From assembly GCA_024336345.1 (NCBI GenBank), contig JANFOG010000008.1, positions 1,178,001-1,242,000 of the forward strand: 64,000 nt of DNA, written 5' to 3'. A model generated the notes under the pieces. That model was not told the DNA's origin and made no database searches. It was given only the letters and a program-made list of their open reading frames with translations. A program made the position numbers and the translations under genes. The DNA is from Mariannaea sp. PMI_226 (taxonomy: Eukaryota; Ascomycota; Sordariomycetes; Hypocreales; Nectriaceae). This document shows positions 20,025-32,293 of the stretch, piece by piece (position 1 is the stretch's first letter; each line of letters starts with the position of its first letter).

Positions 20025-22237
20025 ATGGACGTTGCAGAATCAACCCCAGCACCACCAAACAACATTCCAGCGGGCTATCTTACCCTGATTGACAGCCGAA
20101 GTCAGCATCAATCCCAACGTAGGCATTTCTGTGAATCTCTGAATGCCCTCAAATCGTGCCCTCATGCTCCACTTCTGAGTGGCTCCTCTAACTGACCATG
20201 TAGAATTGCTCCCGCTCTGGGACCGGGAGATTTTCAAAATTGGACGAGACCCGAAATCAAAGTACGATATAAGATGCTGTTGCTATATGTCAATTGCTTA
20301 CGTTGATAGCTCCCTTGCAATTGACAATGATCCAAATTTCAACGTCTCACGCAATCACTGTGAAGTCTATGTTGTCGTATATGAGCCAACTGTCAACTAC
20401 ATCTATGTTCGAGATCGGAAATCATCCAATGGAACATTCGTGAATGGAGTACTCATAGGACAGGGACCTGAAATATCATCGGGTTACTTATTACAAGATG
20501 GTGATGTAATTGAGATAAGACCTCACTGGGGGTTTATTCTTTCGCAGGAGAGATCACCTCCCCGCCAAGAACTGAATAAACTTCAAGCCGACGAGTGCAA
20601 GGTATGTGATAAAGTGGTGAGAGGTGCTTATTGCTATATTATTGACTCTTCAAGCTCTTCGATGACAGGTATCTATTGACCAATCGCTGCCTTGGTCAGG
20701 GTGCAGAGGCTACTGTGCACTTAGCTATCGATGTCGCTACGAAAAAGCAATTGGTTTGCAAGCTTGTCAATCTAGACAGAATTCATGGGAGAAACACCCG
20801 CGAAGAAGTCCGGCGAAAGTACCAAGAGGGAGACATTCTCCGACAGCTGCGACATGTAAGTCACATCTCTATGCAACGACGTAACCCTGACTGACTTTAG
20901 TGCAGCCAAATATTTTGTCCTATGTTGACATGATAAGCTCCCCACACACACTGTGAGATAATTACCCTTTTTGTAAGTGGAAAATACACTAAACCGTGAT
21001 TGTAGATATACCTTCACGGAGCTAGCGTCGGGAGGCGACTTGATGTCATTCATCTATCGCCAAGACCGAGTTACGGAGTTTGACTCCCGAATCATTATTC
21101 GCCAAGTGGTTAGAGGGCTCCAATATCTCCATGGCAAGCATATTGTGCATCGGGACTTGAAGCCTGAAAACATTCTTTTGGCATATTCCCCTAAAATCGC
21201 CTATCATCGAGTGATGTTGGCTGATTTTGGCAATTCGGCAGTGCCTAAGAGAAGTAGGATGGTGACTATTGTAGGGACTTTGAATTATCAGGCGCCGTGA
21301 GTCAACTACTTTTAAAGGTCATTTATTTTTCCACACGGAATCCTGATTGTTCCCTAGAGAGATACTCGCCAGTACCCAAGCTCAAACATCGGCCGTAGAT
21401 ATCTGGTCGTTGGGGGTTGTGGCGTTCTTGCTCCTCTCTTCCGCTTCTGATACCCAGATCGAGGATCTCAATCGAATGAACCAGGTTGATATTGGGGAAT
21501 ACATCAAGAATACGTTTACAAAGCTAATCAGGCCAACGTCAAGCTACGGCAAGAGGTTCATCTTTGACTGCCTCCAGATTGAGCCTTCGTCAAGGCCTAG
21601 TGCTGTTGATACAGAATGGCATGACTGGCTATGTAACCCGAGAAAATATCGTCAGTTTTTCGAATACCTTGAAACAAAAATGTATTCGGAGTGGAAGCCT
21701 CAAGATGAGCTCAAGCCCCTTCCCTTGGAATTGCCTGACCTGAGGGCCACTGTATCGGCTCCTAATGCCAGTCAAGAGCCAGATGTTCGATGTAGCCAGT
21801 ATTTTGCTACTAACGCAATATTGCAACAGCCACTCTCCGTCGCAATTGGAAACGATTCTGAAAATAACGAAGCCACCGGTGGTGATCAAGGGACTGCAAA
21901 GCAAGGAGCATTCATCCCACCCTTCCAAGTTCGTGGCTCAGATCCTGCGGTCAAGTTGCAAGCAGCTGATGCCTCGCACCTTGAAAATCAATCAAAACGA
22001 GATAAACTTAATTTTCAGAACTTCATAAAGCCGAATTATTTAGCAAAGACAGGGAGTCGAGCTGCCCGCAAGAAAAATTCAAGGGTCAAAGTACCGGAGA
22101 CTGACCTGCTCCCACTTCCTGGCCTTGATCGACACCTTTTGCCGATGTCCTCCAATCGGGTTCGACGACAGAAGGTTCTCAAGGAACTAGAAAAATCCAA
22201 AATGAAGTTTCTTGTTAAACCGGATGAAACCAGCTAG
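20025..22237 (+). CDS. FHA-domain serine/threonine kinase, Mek1/Rad53/Cds1 type
   Basis: Seven exons: 20025-20118, 20204-20261, 20310-20601, 20655-20855, 20906-20952, 21006-21296 and 21358-22237, 620 residues. The N-terminal FHA domain (about 40-125) has FKIGRDP, VSRNHC and KSSNGTFVNG, the phosphothreonine-binding pattern. The kinase domain (about 153-440) has GQGAEATV, VCK (Lys184), HRDLKPEN (279-286), DFG (304-306) and APE (327-329), so it should be active. The remaining C-terminus is not recognised. One FHA followed by one kinase domain fits Mek1, the meiotic checkpoint kinase, and Cds1; a Rad53 type would usually carry a second FHA domain. A meiotic role is likely but inferred. The second intron is 48 bases and frame-neutral, so that exon boundary is the least certain. 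Confidence 0.85.
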
Positions 22238-22614
22238 CAAACTACGCTCTTAACTGTTCCGTTTATTCAAGTCAAGCTTGCTTACTGCAAACATGGACAC
22301 GAATCTGGGAAAGGAAAGGGTCTACCAAACACCAAACCCGGGGTCGGGTAATACTTACTTGGAGCTGGTGTAACAAGGAGGCAAAAAAAGCACAATAATA
22401 TTCATGGATTTACAATACGCAGGTGTGCGATACAATGTGGTTCTGAGTGTGGAGTTCTTTTATTGCATTTCCCTGGAGTTTATGGATTTGTGGCGAGGTT
22501 CAATAAGTCTGGGATGTAATTACAGGTTGCACCACAGACGGTGCGATAAATGAGATTCCAGCTGTTGAGTGACTGGGTAATACAGGAAAGAGAGTAGCCT
22601 AAAGATTATAAATC
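22238..22614. other. Intergenic region between convergent genes
   Basis: 377 bases between two convergent stop codons. It should contain both 3' ends. Nothing else was seen. Confidence 0.5.
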
Positions 22615-23694
22615 CTACGAATTCTTCCTTGCTCTGTCTGGTTCCTGTACTGTCGCCAGATTTCTGGCTCCTAGGGAATGGAACCGCCATTTTGTCGGCT
22701 GGCTCCTCAACACCTGCTCCCAACTCAAGGGCTTATAACCCGGGTTTTCTCTGTTCTGGGGCCGGTCATTTTCATGCCACATACCGAATGGTTTGATCCT
22801 CCCCTCCCTGACCCTGATCGCCCAGAGACCCGAGAGCAGCTCGTAAAGCTCGTCCAAGGCCTCCTCGCTATCGTCCTCCGCATTGCTCTTCTTCGCGTAG
22901 GCGTAGTTCCACGGTAGATCCTCCTCTGTGCCTCTCATCTTAACCAGGCACTTGTCGCCCTGGCGGCGGCACCGGGTGCACTCCCCGTCCCCCGCCTTGA
23001 TGTACTTGCTAAGCTTGCTGTGCGAGCACGGCAAACGCTTCGCTCGGCACTGGAGGCACTTTCCAGCACCCGACCAACCGGGCTTCTCCGGAGGCATGAA
23101 TTTGGGGTGAACCGTATGGACGTTAGAAGGATAACCTTCCACGTAGCAGACCTTGGCCATGCGCTGGCGCTCAAACAGGACGTAGCCGATCTCGTCGACC
23201 TTTCTGTACAGAGCGTTGATGCGCCCGTACCACTGCTCTTTGGTCTCTCCCTTGGCCCTCACGATGCCCCTCTTCTCGCTCTCCTCGTCAATGGCATGGT
23301 CGATTTCGCTCTGCAGCTCCTGGCTCGACATGGACCCCAGCGCCTTGGGCTTGAGACGCTGCTTCTTGTACCAGCGCTGCCAGAACCGAACCCGCGCCTC
23401 ACTCTGCGCCTCGCGGAGGGACTCCTGCTGGTGACGCTTTGCTTGGCCGAACGCCTCGGCCCAGACCTCCTGCAAGTGCGGCTTGAGGGACTCGACGTGC
23501 CTCCTATCCGCTTCCTTCCGGGCCCTGAGCACAGATCTGCGACGGGCCTCGAGACCTGTGACGGCCTGTATGAGTGCGTGCGGCTTGGGTTCTGTTGCTA
23601 TCTTGTCGCCTGCGTCGTTGTCTTGGTCAATATCGTTAGAAATATCCAGGCGAGACCGCTGAGGTCTAGATTTCCGGGATAATTTCCTTTTCAT
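22615..23694 (-). CDS. Unrecognised protein with zinc-cluster-like Cys6 motif
   Basis: Single exon of 359 residues from the ATG at 23694. The frame continues seven codons further up but only to a TTG. The N-terminus is basic (MKRKLSRKSRPQRSR), which could be a nuclear signal. The next 110 residues are charged and helical, likely coiled coil (ARRRSVLRARKEADRRH). Six cysteines sit at 213, 216, 223, 239, 242 and 249, in the spacing C-X2-C-X6-C-X15-C-X2-C-X6-C. That resembles the fungal Zn2Cys6 cluster, but the middle loop is longer than usual and the motif lies deep in the protein instead of at the N-terminus. Trp-rich segments follow. Function unknown; DNA or RNA binding is possible. A TATATAA element lies about 150 bases upstream, near 23843. 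Confidence 0.75.
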   Translation of the reverse strand: MKRKLSRKSRPQRSRLDISNDIDQDNDAGDKIATEPKPHALIQAVTGLEARRRSVLRARKEADRRHVESLKPHLQEVWAEAFGQAKRHQQESLREAQSEARVRFWQRWYKKQRLKPKALGSMSSQELQSEIDHAIDEESEKRGIVRAKGETKEQWYGRINALYRKVDEIGYVLFERQRMAKVCYVEGYPSNVHTVHPKFMPPEKPGWSGAGKCLQCRAKRLPCSHSKLSKYIKAGDGECTRCRRQGDKCLVKMRGTEEDLPWNYAYAKKSNAEDDSEEALDELYELLSGLWAIRVREGRIKPFGMWHENDRPQNRENPGYKPLSWEQVLRSQPTKWRFHSLGARNLATVQEPDRARKNS

Positions 23695-24733
23695 AGCGAA
23701 GAGGAGAGGTAGCAAAATTCACCACCATCGTATTTCTATTAGGAGGAGATGTTTATGTATTTCTCGGAAGGGAAGGCTGTTTGCTTGAATTTCGTGAAAC
23801 CGGTTGGTTATTCTATTGCTTGTTCTTGTAGAACAAACGGTTATATAAGCGCCTCATGTCCAATTGTTTTAGCTGGTAGAACAAAGATCTGAGTTTGAGG
23901 AGTGTTCAGAAAGAACGCGCCATGTCCCTGTGCTTGAATCTTGTTATTGTAGATATTAATGACGAACTACTGCCAATTTAAAGCGGTATACTCCCCAAGA
24001 CTGCTCCTTTGGCAATGCAAAGTAGGACTGAACGAGACCAAGCTGAGCTTAGATCCAGGACTTCGAAAGCACACCTATTTTGAGGGTCATCAGGGTCATC
24101 AACGTGTGGTCCATCATGCGGAACGAAGGATCGGCTTCAACCTGAACATGTCATTTGCTGGAGCTATGTCTCCCTACACTACGTGTCAAAACACATCCGC
24201 AACCGAGCTCAACGGGTATAGCCGAAAATGCCAGAACACACACACACACATACACATTGTCTCTTCTCCCTCGCTGCTTAGCCTACACGACGGGCAACCT
24301 TATGCCCGTTTTGTCCTTTCAAACCCTGTCAAATGAATCTAACCACGCTTTCGCTTAGCGAGAAAGTCGACTCATCGCTTCACCCAGTGAGCGGGTGAGA
24401 GAACTGCCATTCCAAAACCCAGAGAGTAGAGATCAAACGAAGCAAGGATATAGAAAAAGGCTCAGAAAAAAAAAAAGAAACAATCCTAAACACCGATCAA
24501 TGAGTCCAAAATATGGCCAAATGTACCAATAATCCTTTTAACGCCCGCTTCCTGAAACCCGGTGACAATCTGCGGGCCTGCTCCTGGAGCCGCTGGCCAA
24601 AAATTCCCCATGACGCCGTGAGAATCAAATAGGGGAGCGAATTATAAGAAAGAAAAAAAAAAACACAAAAGTCGTGAGACTTTGCAGAATAGTAATGTGG
24701 GAGCCATCATCCACATCGAATCTGAGATATTGT
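23695..24733. other. Intergenic region, Cys6 gene to atg1 stop
   Basis: About 1 kb holding the Cys6 gene promoter and the atg1 3' end. It contains a short CA repeat and A-rich runs near 24467 and 24652. The frame at 23959-24336 has no recognisable match and looks random. Confidence 0.5.
24236..24250. repeat. (CA)n microsatellite
   Basis: About seven CA units in intergenic DNA. Confidence 0.85.
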
Positions 24734-27700
24734 TTATGTTGACCCATGTGAAGGAGCACTTCTTGGAGTCACATCGCCGCTACGTCTTCGCGTTGCGTGT
24801 TGCTGGGCGTAAGCCTTACTATTGGCCTCGGCAATCATCTGCTGCTTCTTTCGGACGGCAGCTAGCCTGCTCGTGATCATCTTGATCACTGTAATTTGTT
24901 AGCGATCTGGTTTTGATAAAAAAAAAAGATCATTGACTTACTCCTTCGGACGTGAGCCTCCTCATCGCTGTCAAGGTCACTGCAGGCATCTCTTGCAGCA
25001 CCCTTGTCAGCATCTTTTCCAGAGGCTGGCTTTCTTTTGTCCCCATGTCCCTCGTCGTCGCTATCGAGGACTGCCTCGAGCATTCGAATAGCCGTGATGT
25101 ACGAAATTTCGCAACCCGGGAGATTTTCATTGGTGACTTCGTCAATAGCTGCAGCCCGGCTCATCTCCAGAGCACGATCGTACATAAGTTTTTCGGCACT
25201 AATCCCAGGAGTGAGGTAAACCTGCTTGGCTCCAGATCCCGCAGACGATGCAATGGACTCAGTGCCATGATTCGACGGGTGACTGGGGTGGTCCGGCGGC
25301 AGCTGGTTCTGAGCCTCGACTAGCTTGAGCCGAACAATTTCCGACTTCTCTAGGACCTCATTGAAGCGTTGCCTGACCCATTGAACCACAGCATTGATTC
25401 TCTGGACAATGGACTGGGCGACTGCAGCCGACAGTCCGCTACCAGGCTCAGTGCGACTCTTCTTGGACCACCAAAGACTAGCGATATCCATTGCTCGGGC
25501 TAGCAGAGCCAATGACTTCACATAAAGCACAAGTGCTTCTTCTGAAAGGGACACTACGGCCTCCACTGTGAGGCCTTCGTCCTCGAGCGCAATCTGGTCA
25601 GAGTCGACGCCGCCCAACCCATGGTCCGCTGAAGGAGCAAGGGGAACGAGCTGCTTGTACTTAACTTCAGCAAATCCGTATACACAGTCGCTTCTTGTTG
25701 CCAGCTCTTCAATGGCTTGCGCGGCCCGTCCGTCTTCGTCATTGCTCTCTACATTTTTACCGTCACCGAGAAGCCCGACCGAAGTTGTGGGGGTCGGATA
25801 TGCCGGAAAGGCCTGGTACATGGGCGGAGAGGGGCCGCGGGTTCCCCGGAGTGGGGGAACCTTGAAACCAAACAACCTCAGGCTGGCGTCTTGGATGGCC
25901 TTGGATATCGCACTGGACGCTGAACCAGGACTGGCTGAAAGCTTCTCTACCGATGAGCGTCGGTCATGTCGGCCTTGGGTGACTAGAGCATTTCGAGAGG
26001 AAGGGGTTGGGATTGGCGTCGCAGACTGCGTATGTCGTCGGGCGATGGTACCTGACCGTGGTGATGTAGCAGCTTGCTGGCCAAGTTGCTCATTTGCAGC
26101 CAGCTCGTCAGCCAACGCATTGACTTCAACATGTCGCCTCTCAACGACGACATATTCTCGTTCCAACGCTACATCTTGGGCCGCATTCTCTTCCTCGGTT
26201 GTAGGTCGGCTGCTTGTTCGGGCCCTTCGTGTCTCATTCAGAAGAGAATTGGGTGGGGAGACGTTTTCCCTGGTCGGGGTTCTCTCGGGGAATCGGTGCT
26301 GCGTCGGAGCTGAGGCGGTATGCTGAGCAACAGGGCGACGAATGCCCAGACCTTCACCAAAGTCACGAGGAGAGCTCTGAATTCGGTGACTTTCACCTGA
26401 ATGCCGCTGATATCGGCCTTCACCTGGGCTTCCGGCTTGGGGTGATCGGGACTGGCCGCCTCGAGGTGACCTGGAACTACCCCTGTCCTGAGGGAAGTCG
26501 TGCCCGGAAATTTGTCTTAGTCGGGGTGAGGACGGCAACGGCTCGCCCTGATGAATTGTTCGCAGTTCGCGCGCCTCTTGTCTGGGAGGTTTGGGAACAT
26601 CGTCCTCGACTAGACCGGGGATATCGTCTGTTACGACATGATGGGCGAAAAAATTCTCAAAACTTAGTCGCTCTACAGGGCTGCGCTTAAGGAGGCTTCT
26701 GATCAAGGCCTTGAGGTCGGGGCTGATAGTCACTTCCCTCGGGAACTTGATTACGTCTTCGGCGGCCTCGATCTTTCTCAACAATTCGACATGGTTCCTA
26801 GCACGGAAAGGAGGGCGACCAGTGGCCATTTCGTACAGGACGGTTCCAACAGACCATAAATCTGCCTTGGCATCGTATCGTTCGTAACGAAGGATTTCTG
26901 GAGCCATATATAAAGGTGACCCACAGAGGGTATCAGCAAGGGATGTCGAAGGTAATACACGGGCAAACCCGAAGTCAGCAAGCTTCAGCATCGGCAGAGA
27001 GGCCAACCCGGCAACAGGAATGAGGGAGTCCTGGCTAGCTTGCATGATAGGGCGGCCTCGCGCATCTCGAAAGGCCTGAGAGGGAAGAAGGAGAAGATTT
27101 TGTGGCTTGACATCGCGATGGACATAATTCTTGGCTCTCAAGAACTCGAGAGCACTGGTTAGTTGCTTGAGAAAATGGCGTATGACGACTTCATGGAGGC
27201 CGGAATTTGGAGCACTTGGATACTTGCGGGCCATATCGTGCGTTGCTGGGTGAGTTGCGAGCTTATCGCGCTTCTTGATGAATAATGATAGATCTCCCAA
27301 CTCGCAGTACTCCATGATGAGATTGATATGAGTAGACGACTCGACACAGTCATGGAGGGCGACAATATGGGGATGGCGGAGTGTCTTGAGGATCTGGATC
27401 TCGCCATACAGGTTTTCTCTTAGCTTTTTGTTGAGTCGTTCTAGCTCCACGGACTTGATGGCTACCGCAGCCTTGGTCTCCTAGTAGATGATGCGTGTCA
27501 GTTACCAGCAGGACAAGGTATCGTAGGCAAGGGAAAGGTATCCCATGTGTAGCGGTATCACACACGAGGGCGTGGAAGTTGGTGGCATGGGCGACACCGG
27601 TGACATGGCATCGCAACCATCGACCTCGCTTGTAATGATGGGAGGCAAAGGCGGGAAACGGATGCAAATGGGAGCGGTAGGCGTACCTTGTGCAATCCTA

Positions 27701-27818
27701 GATAAACCTGGGCAAAGCTGCCCTTTCCAATCTCGGAGCCAATGTCGAACTGTCCTACGGACCGTCCTCCCGATTTCCTGGAGCTCCGGGAGGTTGATGC
27801 CTCCGGTTGGCCCGCCAT
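24734..27818 (-). CDS. ATG1: Autophagy-initiating serine/threonine kinase Atg1
   Basis: Three exons, 27818-27687, 27480-24942 and 24888-24734, 941 residues. The kinase domain fills about 23-325: [14 protein letters not shown] (Lys53), HRDVKPQN (165-172), DFG (213-215) and MAPE (236-239), so it should be active. A long Ser/Pro/Arg-rich linker follows. It contains YVVV (487-490), matching the Atg8-binding motif known in yeast Atg1. The C-terminal part, with [23 protein letters not shown] and the tail [17 protein letters not shown], fits the MIT-type region that binds Atg13. Atg1 starts autophagosome formation at the phagophore assembly site under control of TOR and starvation. The length is normal for filamentous fungi. 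About 8.9 kb without a recognised gene lies upstream. Confidence 0.95.
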
Positions 27819-30800
27819 GGCTTCCTTATGAGGTTGTCGATGGGAGGAAGACAGTCGGGGTGGATTGTAGCCCTAAGGCCTATAAGGATCGAAATACGTC
27901 GGCTGCGGATGGACTCGTCATGTAATCGATGGGGGATTCACGGTTGGTCGCAAAGATGTGGGGAGTGCAGGACAACAAGGTGAGACGTCGGGTGGGCCGG
28001 TAAGATATAGATCGAGAGACGAGACAAGATAATATTGAACTGGGGTAATTTGATTGTTAATGGACGAGCAGCTGGTTACGATGGGATATGCGCAGGTGAC
28101 CCCAGGCTGACGGGCTGGTGGGTAGGTATCGAGTGAGTGGACACCGCCAGTAGATGTCTGTAACGGAGATGGAAGAGGAAGGAGTCAGTCTGGAGGAGAT
28201 GGAAGGCTGATGGACGAATGCAGAAGGGGGAGGGCGAGAAGAGGAACTCGGGAGGGGGGCGAGAGAGGACGGTGGACTGATGAAAGAAGATGGATGAATG
28301 AGTGAATGGGTGACAAAATCGAAGGACGCTGGGAAAGGGTGGATTGGATGATGGTAATCAGAGCGTAGGATTACGAAATCCGAGGAGAGGAGCGAAAGCG
28401 CAAGAATAGGCGAGAAGGCGACGGGGGCCAGACTGTACTGGGCGGATAAGGCAAAACAGAGAGGTAAGGGATGTAACTTACTATCAATGTAGCGATTGGT
28501 GAAGGGCGAAGAGCAAATGGACAGGTGACTAACACAATGAGGCGTCTCGGAAGCGTTGGCGGCGCCAGATAGGAAGCGGCCGTTGAAGGTTGAGAGCGCA
28601 ATCGGAGAAGGGACTTGGACCCTTTAGGACTGACGTATTTCCCGGGCCGGACGGTCTTGGATTGTAAGACCGCGAGTCAAGACGCTTTTTGCAGATGGCA
28701 ACTCAAGGGGAACACGGCGAAGGCGGTGACTCGGTTATAACAACACAACAAGACGATATGTCGTCGTAGCTGGAGCTGGTGGCGTCGTGTTCGCGTGCAT
28801 GCAGACGTTGAGATAGGGATAAAAGGGGAGGGGGGGAGGAAGGGGGGGTGTGTGCGATCCGAGTCGAATGAGAGTGCTATTTTGTGCTTGGAGCTTTTTC
28901 TGTACGTAGTAGATAGGCTATGTAACTGATGTTTGAGCAATGCCAGCGCCAGCGTCAGTGGGAGTTTGCTTGGTTGGTGGAGTTGCGTCACGACTGAGCG
29001 GGAGCGGCAACGAGACTAGACGGAGCTACTGTGGTGTGGTACGTAGGTACTCTGTACAGAACGGTAGGTAGCTAAGGTACCTAAAAAGAAGGAAGTAAAG
29101 AATAGTGGGGGAGAAGGGACTAAGGAAGGGCAAGGGTTAATTATGAACAAGTGAGGGTACCTCTCTGTGCTGAGCCGCCGGAAGGGGGAAAGGGCGGATG
29201 AGAGATAAGTGATAAGTCGATGGGGGGATGAGAGGAAAGATGGACGGATGGAGAGAGAGATGGGGGGGATGGAACAGAACAGGAAGACGAGGAAACAGGC
29301 AATATTTGTTTATTTAAGAATGAGAGAAGAGAAAAGCCCAAGAGCTGCAGGAAGGTGTGGAAAAAAGAAAAAGGAACGTCAAAGGTAAGAGACGGCCATG
29401 CAAGGCTTGCTTTATACAAGGGTACATTCAAAAGGGCAGAATATGTTGTCAAGGTGAGGCAAGCAAGGCAGCATGAGATTCTCAAGGTACCTACAGATTA
29501 CAGCCTCTACCCTACCCAAGGTAGTGGGTAATTATTTTGCACATCAAGGTACTCACTCATTGGCTCCATCCCTGTTATGTGAGAATGGTAATTATTAGGT
29601 ACTAGTAATAAGCCTAGACACAAAGCAATATGAAAAGAAGAAGAAAAGAAAATAGCTCGAAAAGCGAAAGATAATACACAGTAATCGAGTCCCCAAGGAA
29701 GAAGCAGCGTCAGATTGAAGGTACTTTCATGCACCAAGCTTGGGGCAGCTTGTGTCTCTCTCTCGTCATGCTGGCTGCGGCTGGGTTTCTAGAAATGGTG
29801 GATTTGACGGAGAGTGGTGGGGAAAAGAGTGGGTTCCTACGTGGGCAGGTACGTGCTCCAAGGTAACTCTCAAGCACTACCCCGTATCCTGTCTCTCTCT
29901 GTTTCCATCTGTCTTTCGGGGGGGACAAAGATGCCATGACGGCCTATGACAAGACAATCCTCCCCCCTTTGATCACCTCTGGAGCCGGTACTTGATATTA
30001 ACAGCTGGGTCTCTCCACCTGTAACCCACTCAAGCACTTCCCTCAACTCTCACTCTTCCCCCCCAGGCGCATCTTTCAGGGTCTCCTCTGTCGGGCAACA
30101 AGCGTGAGCCCGTGCCCTCCCCCTGTCCTCGTCGTCCACCAACTACCGCACTGCAATCGCGGCTCATTGGGAGAATTCCAATGACTCTGTGATCTGGAGG
30201 GTGCAGGCTAGCACAGGCAGAAAAGGCAGAGAACGCAGGGGGGAGGGAAGGGGAAGGGGTCCTTGGTCCTACTCTCTACATACTATGTTGTAGGGGGGGG
30301 GCAGAAGGACACAGACATCCATACATGATAACATGAGACCGTCAGAGGTGTACACGAAGTACTGTTTAGATCAAAACCCGCCCCAGTCCACGCGCAACCA
30401 CCTGACGCACTGACGCAGGGGATCTCACTTGTCCAAGTCCCAGTCCACCCAACCAACTAAACTCCAGTTGGCATTGGCAGCGATCATTGAACGGGGGGCC
30501 GGATGTCCTGGATGTCCTGGATGACCTGGTTGATTTGGTCCTCGTGATTGACTTATGAGCATCGAGCCCAGTACTGATCAGAAAGTTAACCTCCTCCTTC
30601 TTGTTATGTAGGTACTGAGAACCCTTCCAGACGTCTCCGATCATCGGAAGAATTCTCCTTTTTTTTCTTCCTCTTTTCATTTACCTGGGCAGTTGTTCTG
30701 TCAATATAGCAACAATGTTTGGTTCCCCTCGACCCCATGGATATCGGTGCAATTATCTCGATGCCTTGGTAGCTGGAACATGTTGTCCGGCCATCTGCGT

Positions 30801-31107
30801 CCGTCTGCCTGCCTCACCGGGGCGCTATCATCTTAACAGCCAGCTGTTCCCTTGTCGCCTGTGCCCAGTCAGCCTTCTATTCACGCATGCAAGGGCTCGG
30901 TCAAACAGTCACAGACACCCCAGTCATCCGCGCTTGCTGAAAGGCGGGAGTCACAGACACGCCGCCGTTGCCAACAAGAGTCATACATCCATCCATCCAA
31001 TTCAAAAAAATATTTGGCCTGAAATCTGGTCTTGAATAATAGGCGAAAAAGAAATGTATGGTCCCCCCACAGGGTCACCACACCCTTTTCTCATTTTTTG
31101 ACCTTTC

Positions 31108-31154
31108 AACCCGGATGGGAGGGAGGGATGGATGGGTAGGTGGATGGATGGATG
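31108..31154. repeat. Degenerate GGAT/GGGA repeat
   Basis: Imperfect tandem GGAT, GGGA and GGTA units in the gene-poor region upstream of atg1. The edges are approximate. Confidence 0.75.
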
Positions 31155-32278
31155 GCTGTCTTTTGAGGTTTTTGGTGTGTGTGCAAGCATGTACACAGGT
31201 ACCGTAGGATTGGGCAGACAGCCAGCGGTGCTGTCAAAGTGCAGAACACAAAGGGCGGGCGGACGCAGCCAAGGTAAACCTTGAGCGGCCTCAATTTGAA
31301 TGTCCGCCATGCAAGCCCGTCCGGTAACTACTTGTTAACTTTGACAGCGTCCTATAGTATTATTCTCATCCCTCAAAACCCCACAACCCAGAAACTCGCC
31401 TCACTGGACCAGGGGTTTCAATCTTTCGCCTCAGGCACGAAAGGCAACATTAAACGAAGCCCATTGTACGTAAGTGAGATACGTAGTGGACATTGGTTAC
31501 ACATTGGTTACCTAGGTAGGTGGGTAGGTAGTCTAGGTATGTCTTATTCGCACCGAGGCTCAACAGCTAAGCCAACAAGGTACTGTACCTATATTGCGCT
31601 GTTGATGCACGGATACCAACAACACTGACCAGCTCTTTTACACGGCGGGGATATTCTGGGGGCGGACAAGAGCGGGCTCAAAAGAACGGATTTATCATCC
31701 TTCTTTCTTATGTCTTTTTTTTTTTTTTGGCCTTCTTCCCGTTTTGTCTGTCGGTCTGTCTAACTCTCCCCAGATAAGGACTGATGACCTTGTACGGGGG
31801 AGTAGGTCTGGGTTAAGTTATGGGCTAGCTGCCCCCATCTGAACCTACAGAACGCCGTGCTCATGCCTCCCCCCTCCCCCCGGACTGACTGATTGACTGA
31901 ATGACTTACTGACTGACCACTGACTGACCGACCGGCCGGCCCGGCCATGACCACGGCCATGGTCATGATGGATTGGGGGAAGGGATCCTCCGTCGCTTAT
32001 CGTTGGTCCACGCTTGCTGCATGCAGTGTGGTTCAAACAATCCAATCATCCCAGTTTTTTTCCCCGTCTGGCAATTGCCTGTTCTCCTGCGGCGGCTACC
32101 GACAAAAAAAGGTTGACTCAAGTTATTCCGATGGAGGATTTGAGTGAGTAAAGAATGGTCTGAGGAGGAGGAGCAGGGGGCGTGTTTGGAAGGTCTACCA
32201 TCTCTGGCGTTGTGTCGTGCTTTGCTTGCATAGCATGAACGATTCAGCGTGCTGATGGCGGATTGTCGGGGGGTCGGA

Positions 32279-32293
32279 GGGGGGGGGGGGGGG
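32279..32293. repeat. 15-base G run
   Basis: An uninterrupted run of 15 G, with further G groups on both sides (for example GGGGG at about 32299). It could form a G-quadruplex. Confidence 0.9.

Noticed and set aside
23020..23682. Open frame of 220 codons on the plus strand
   Set aside because: It lies fully antisense to the Cys6 protein gene. Its Leu/Arg-rich composition is that of a mirror frame, and the minus-strand gene has a coherent motif pattern.
31883..31930. Degenerate TGAC repeat as possible binding sites for the general amino-acid control factor
   Set aside because: No complete TGACTCA site is present; it looks like a decayed simple repeat.
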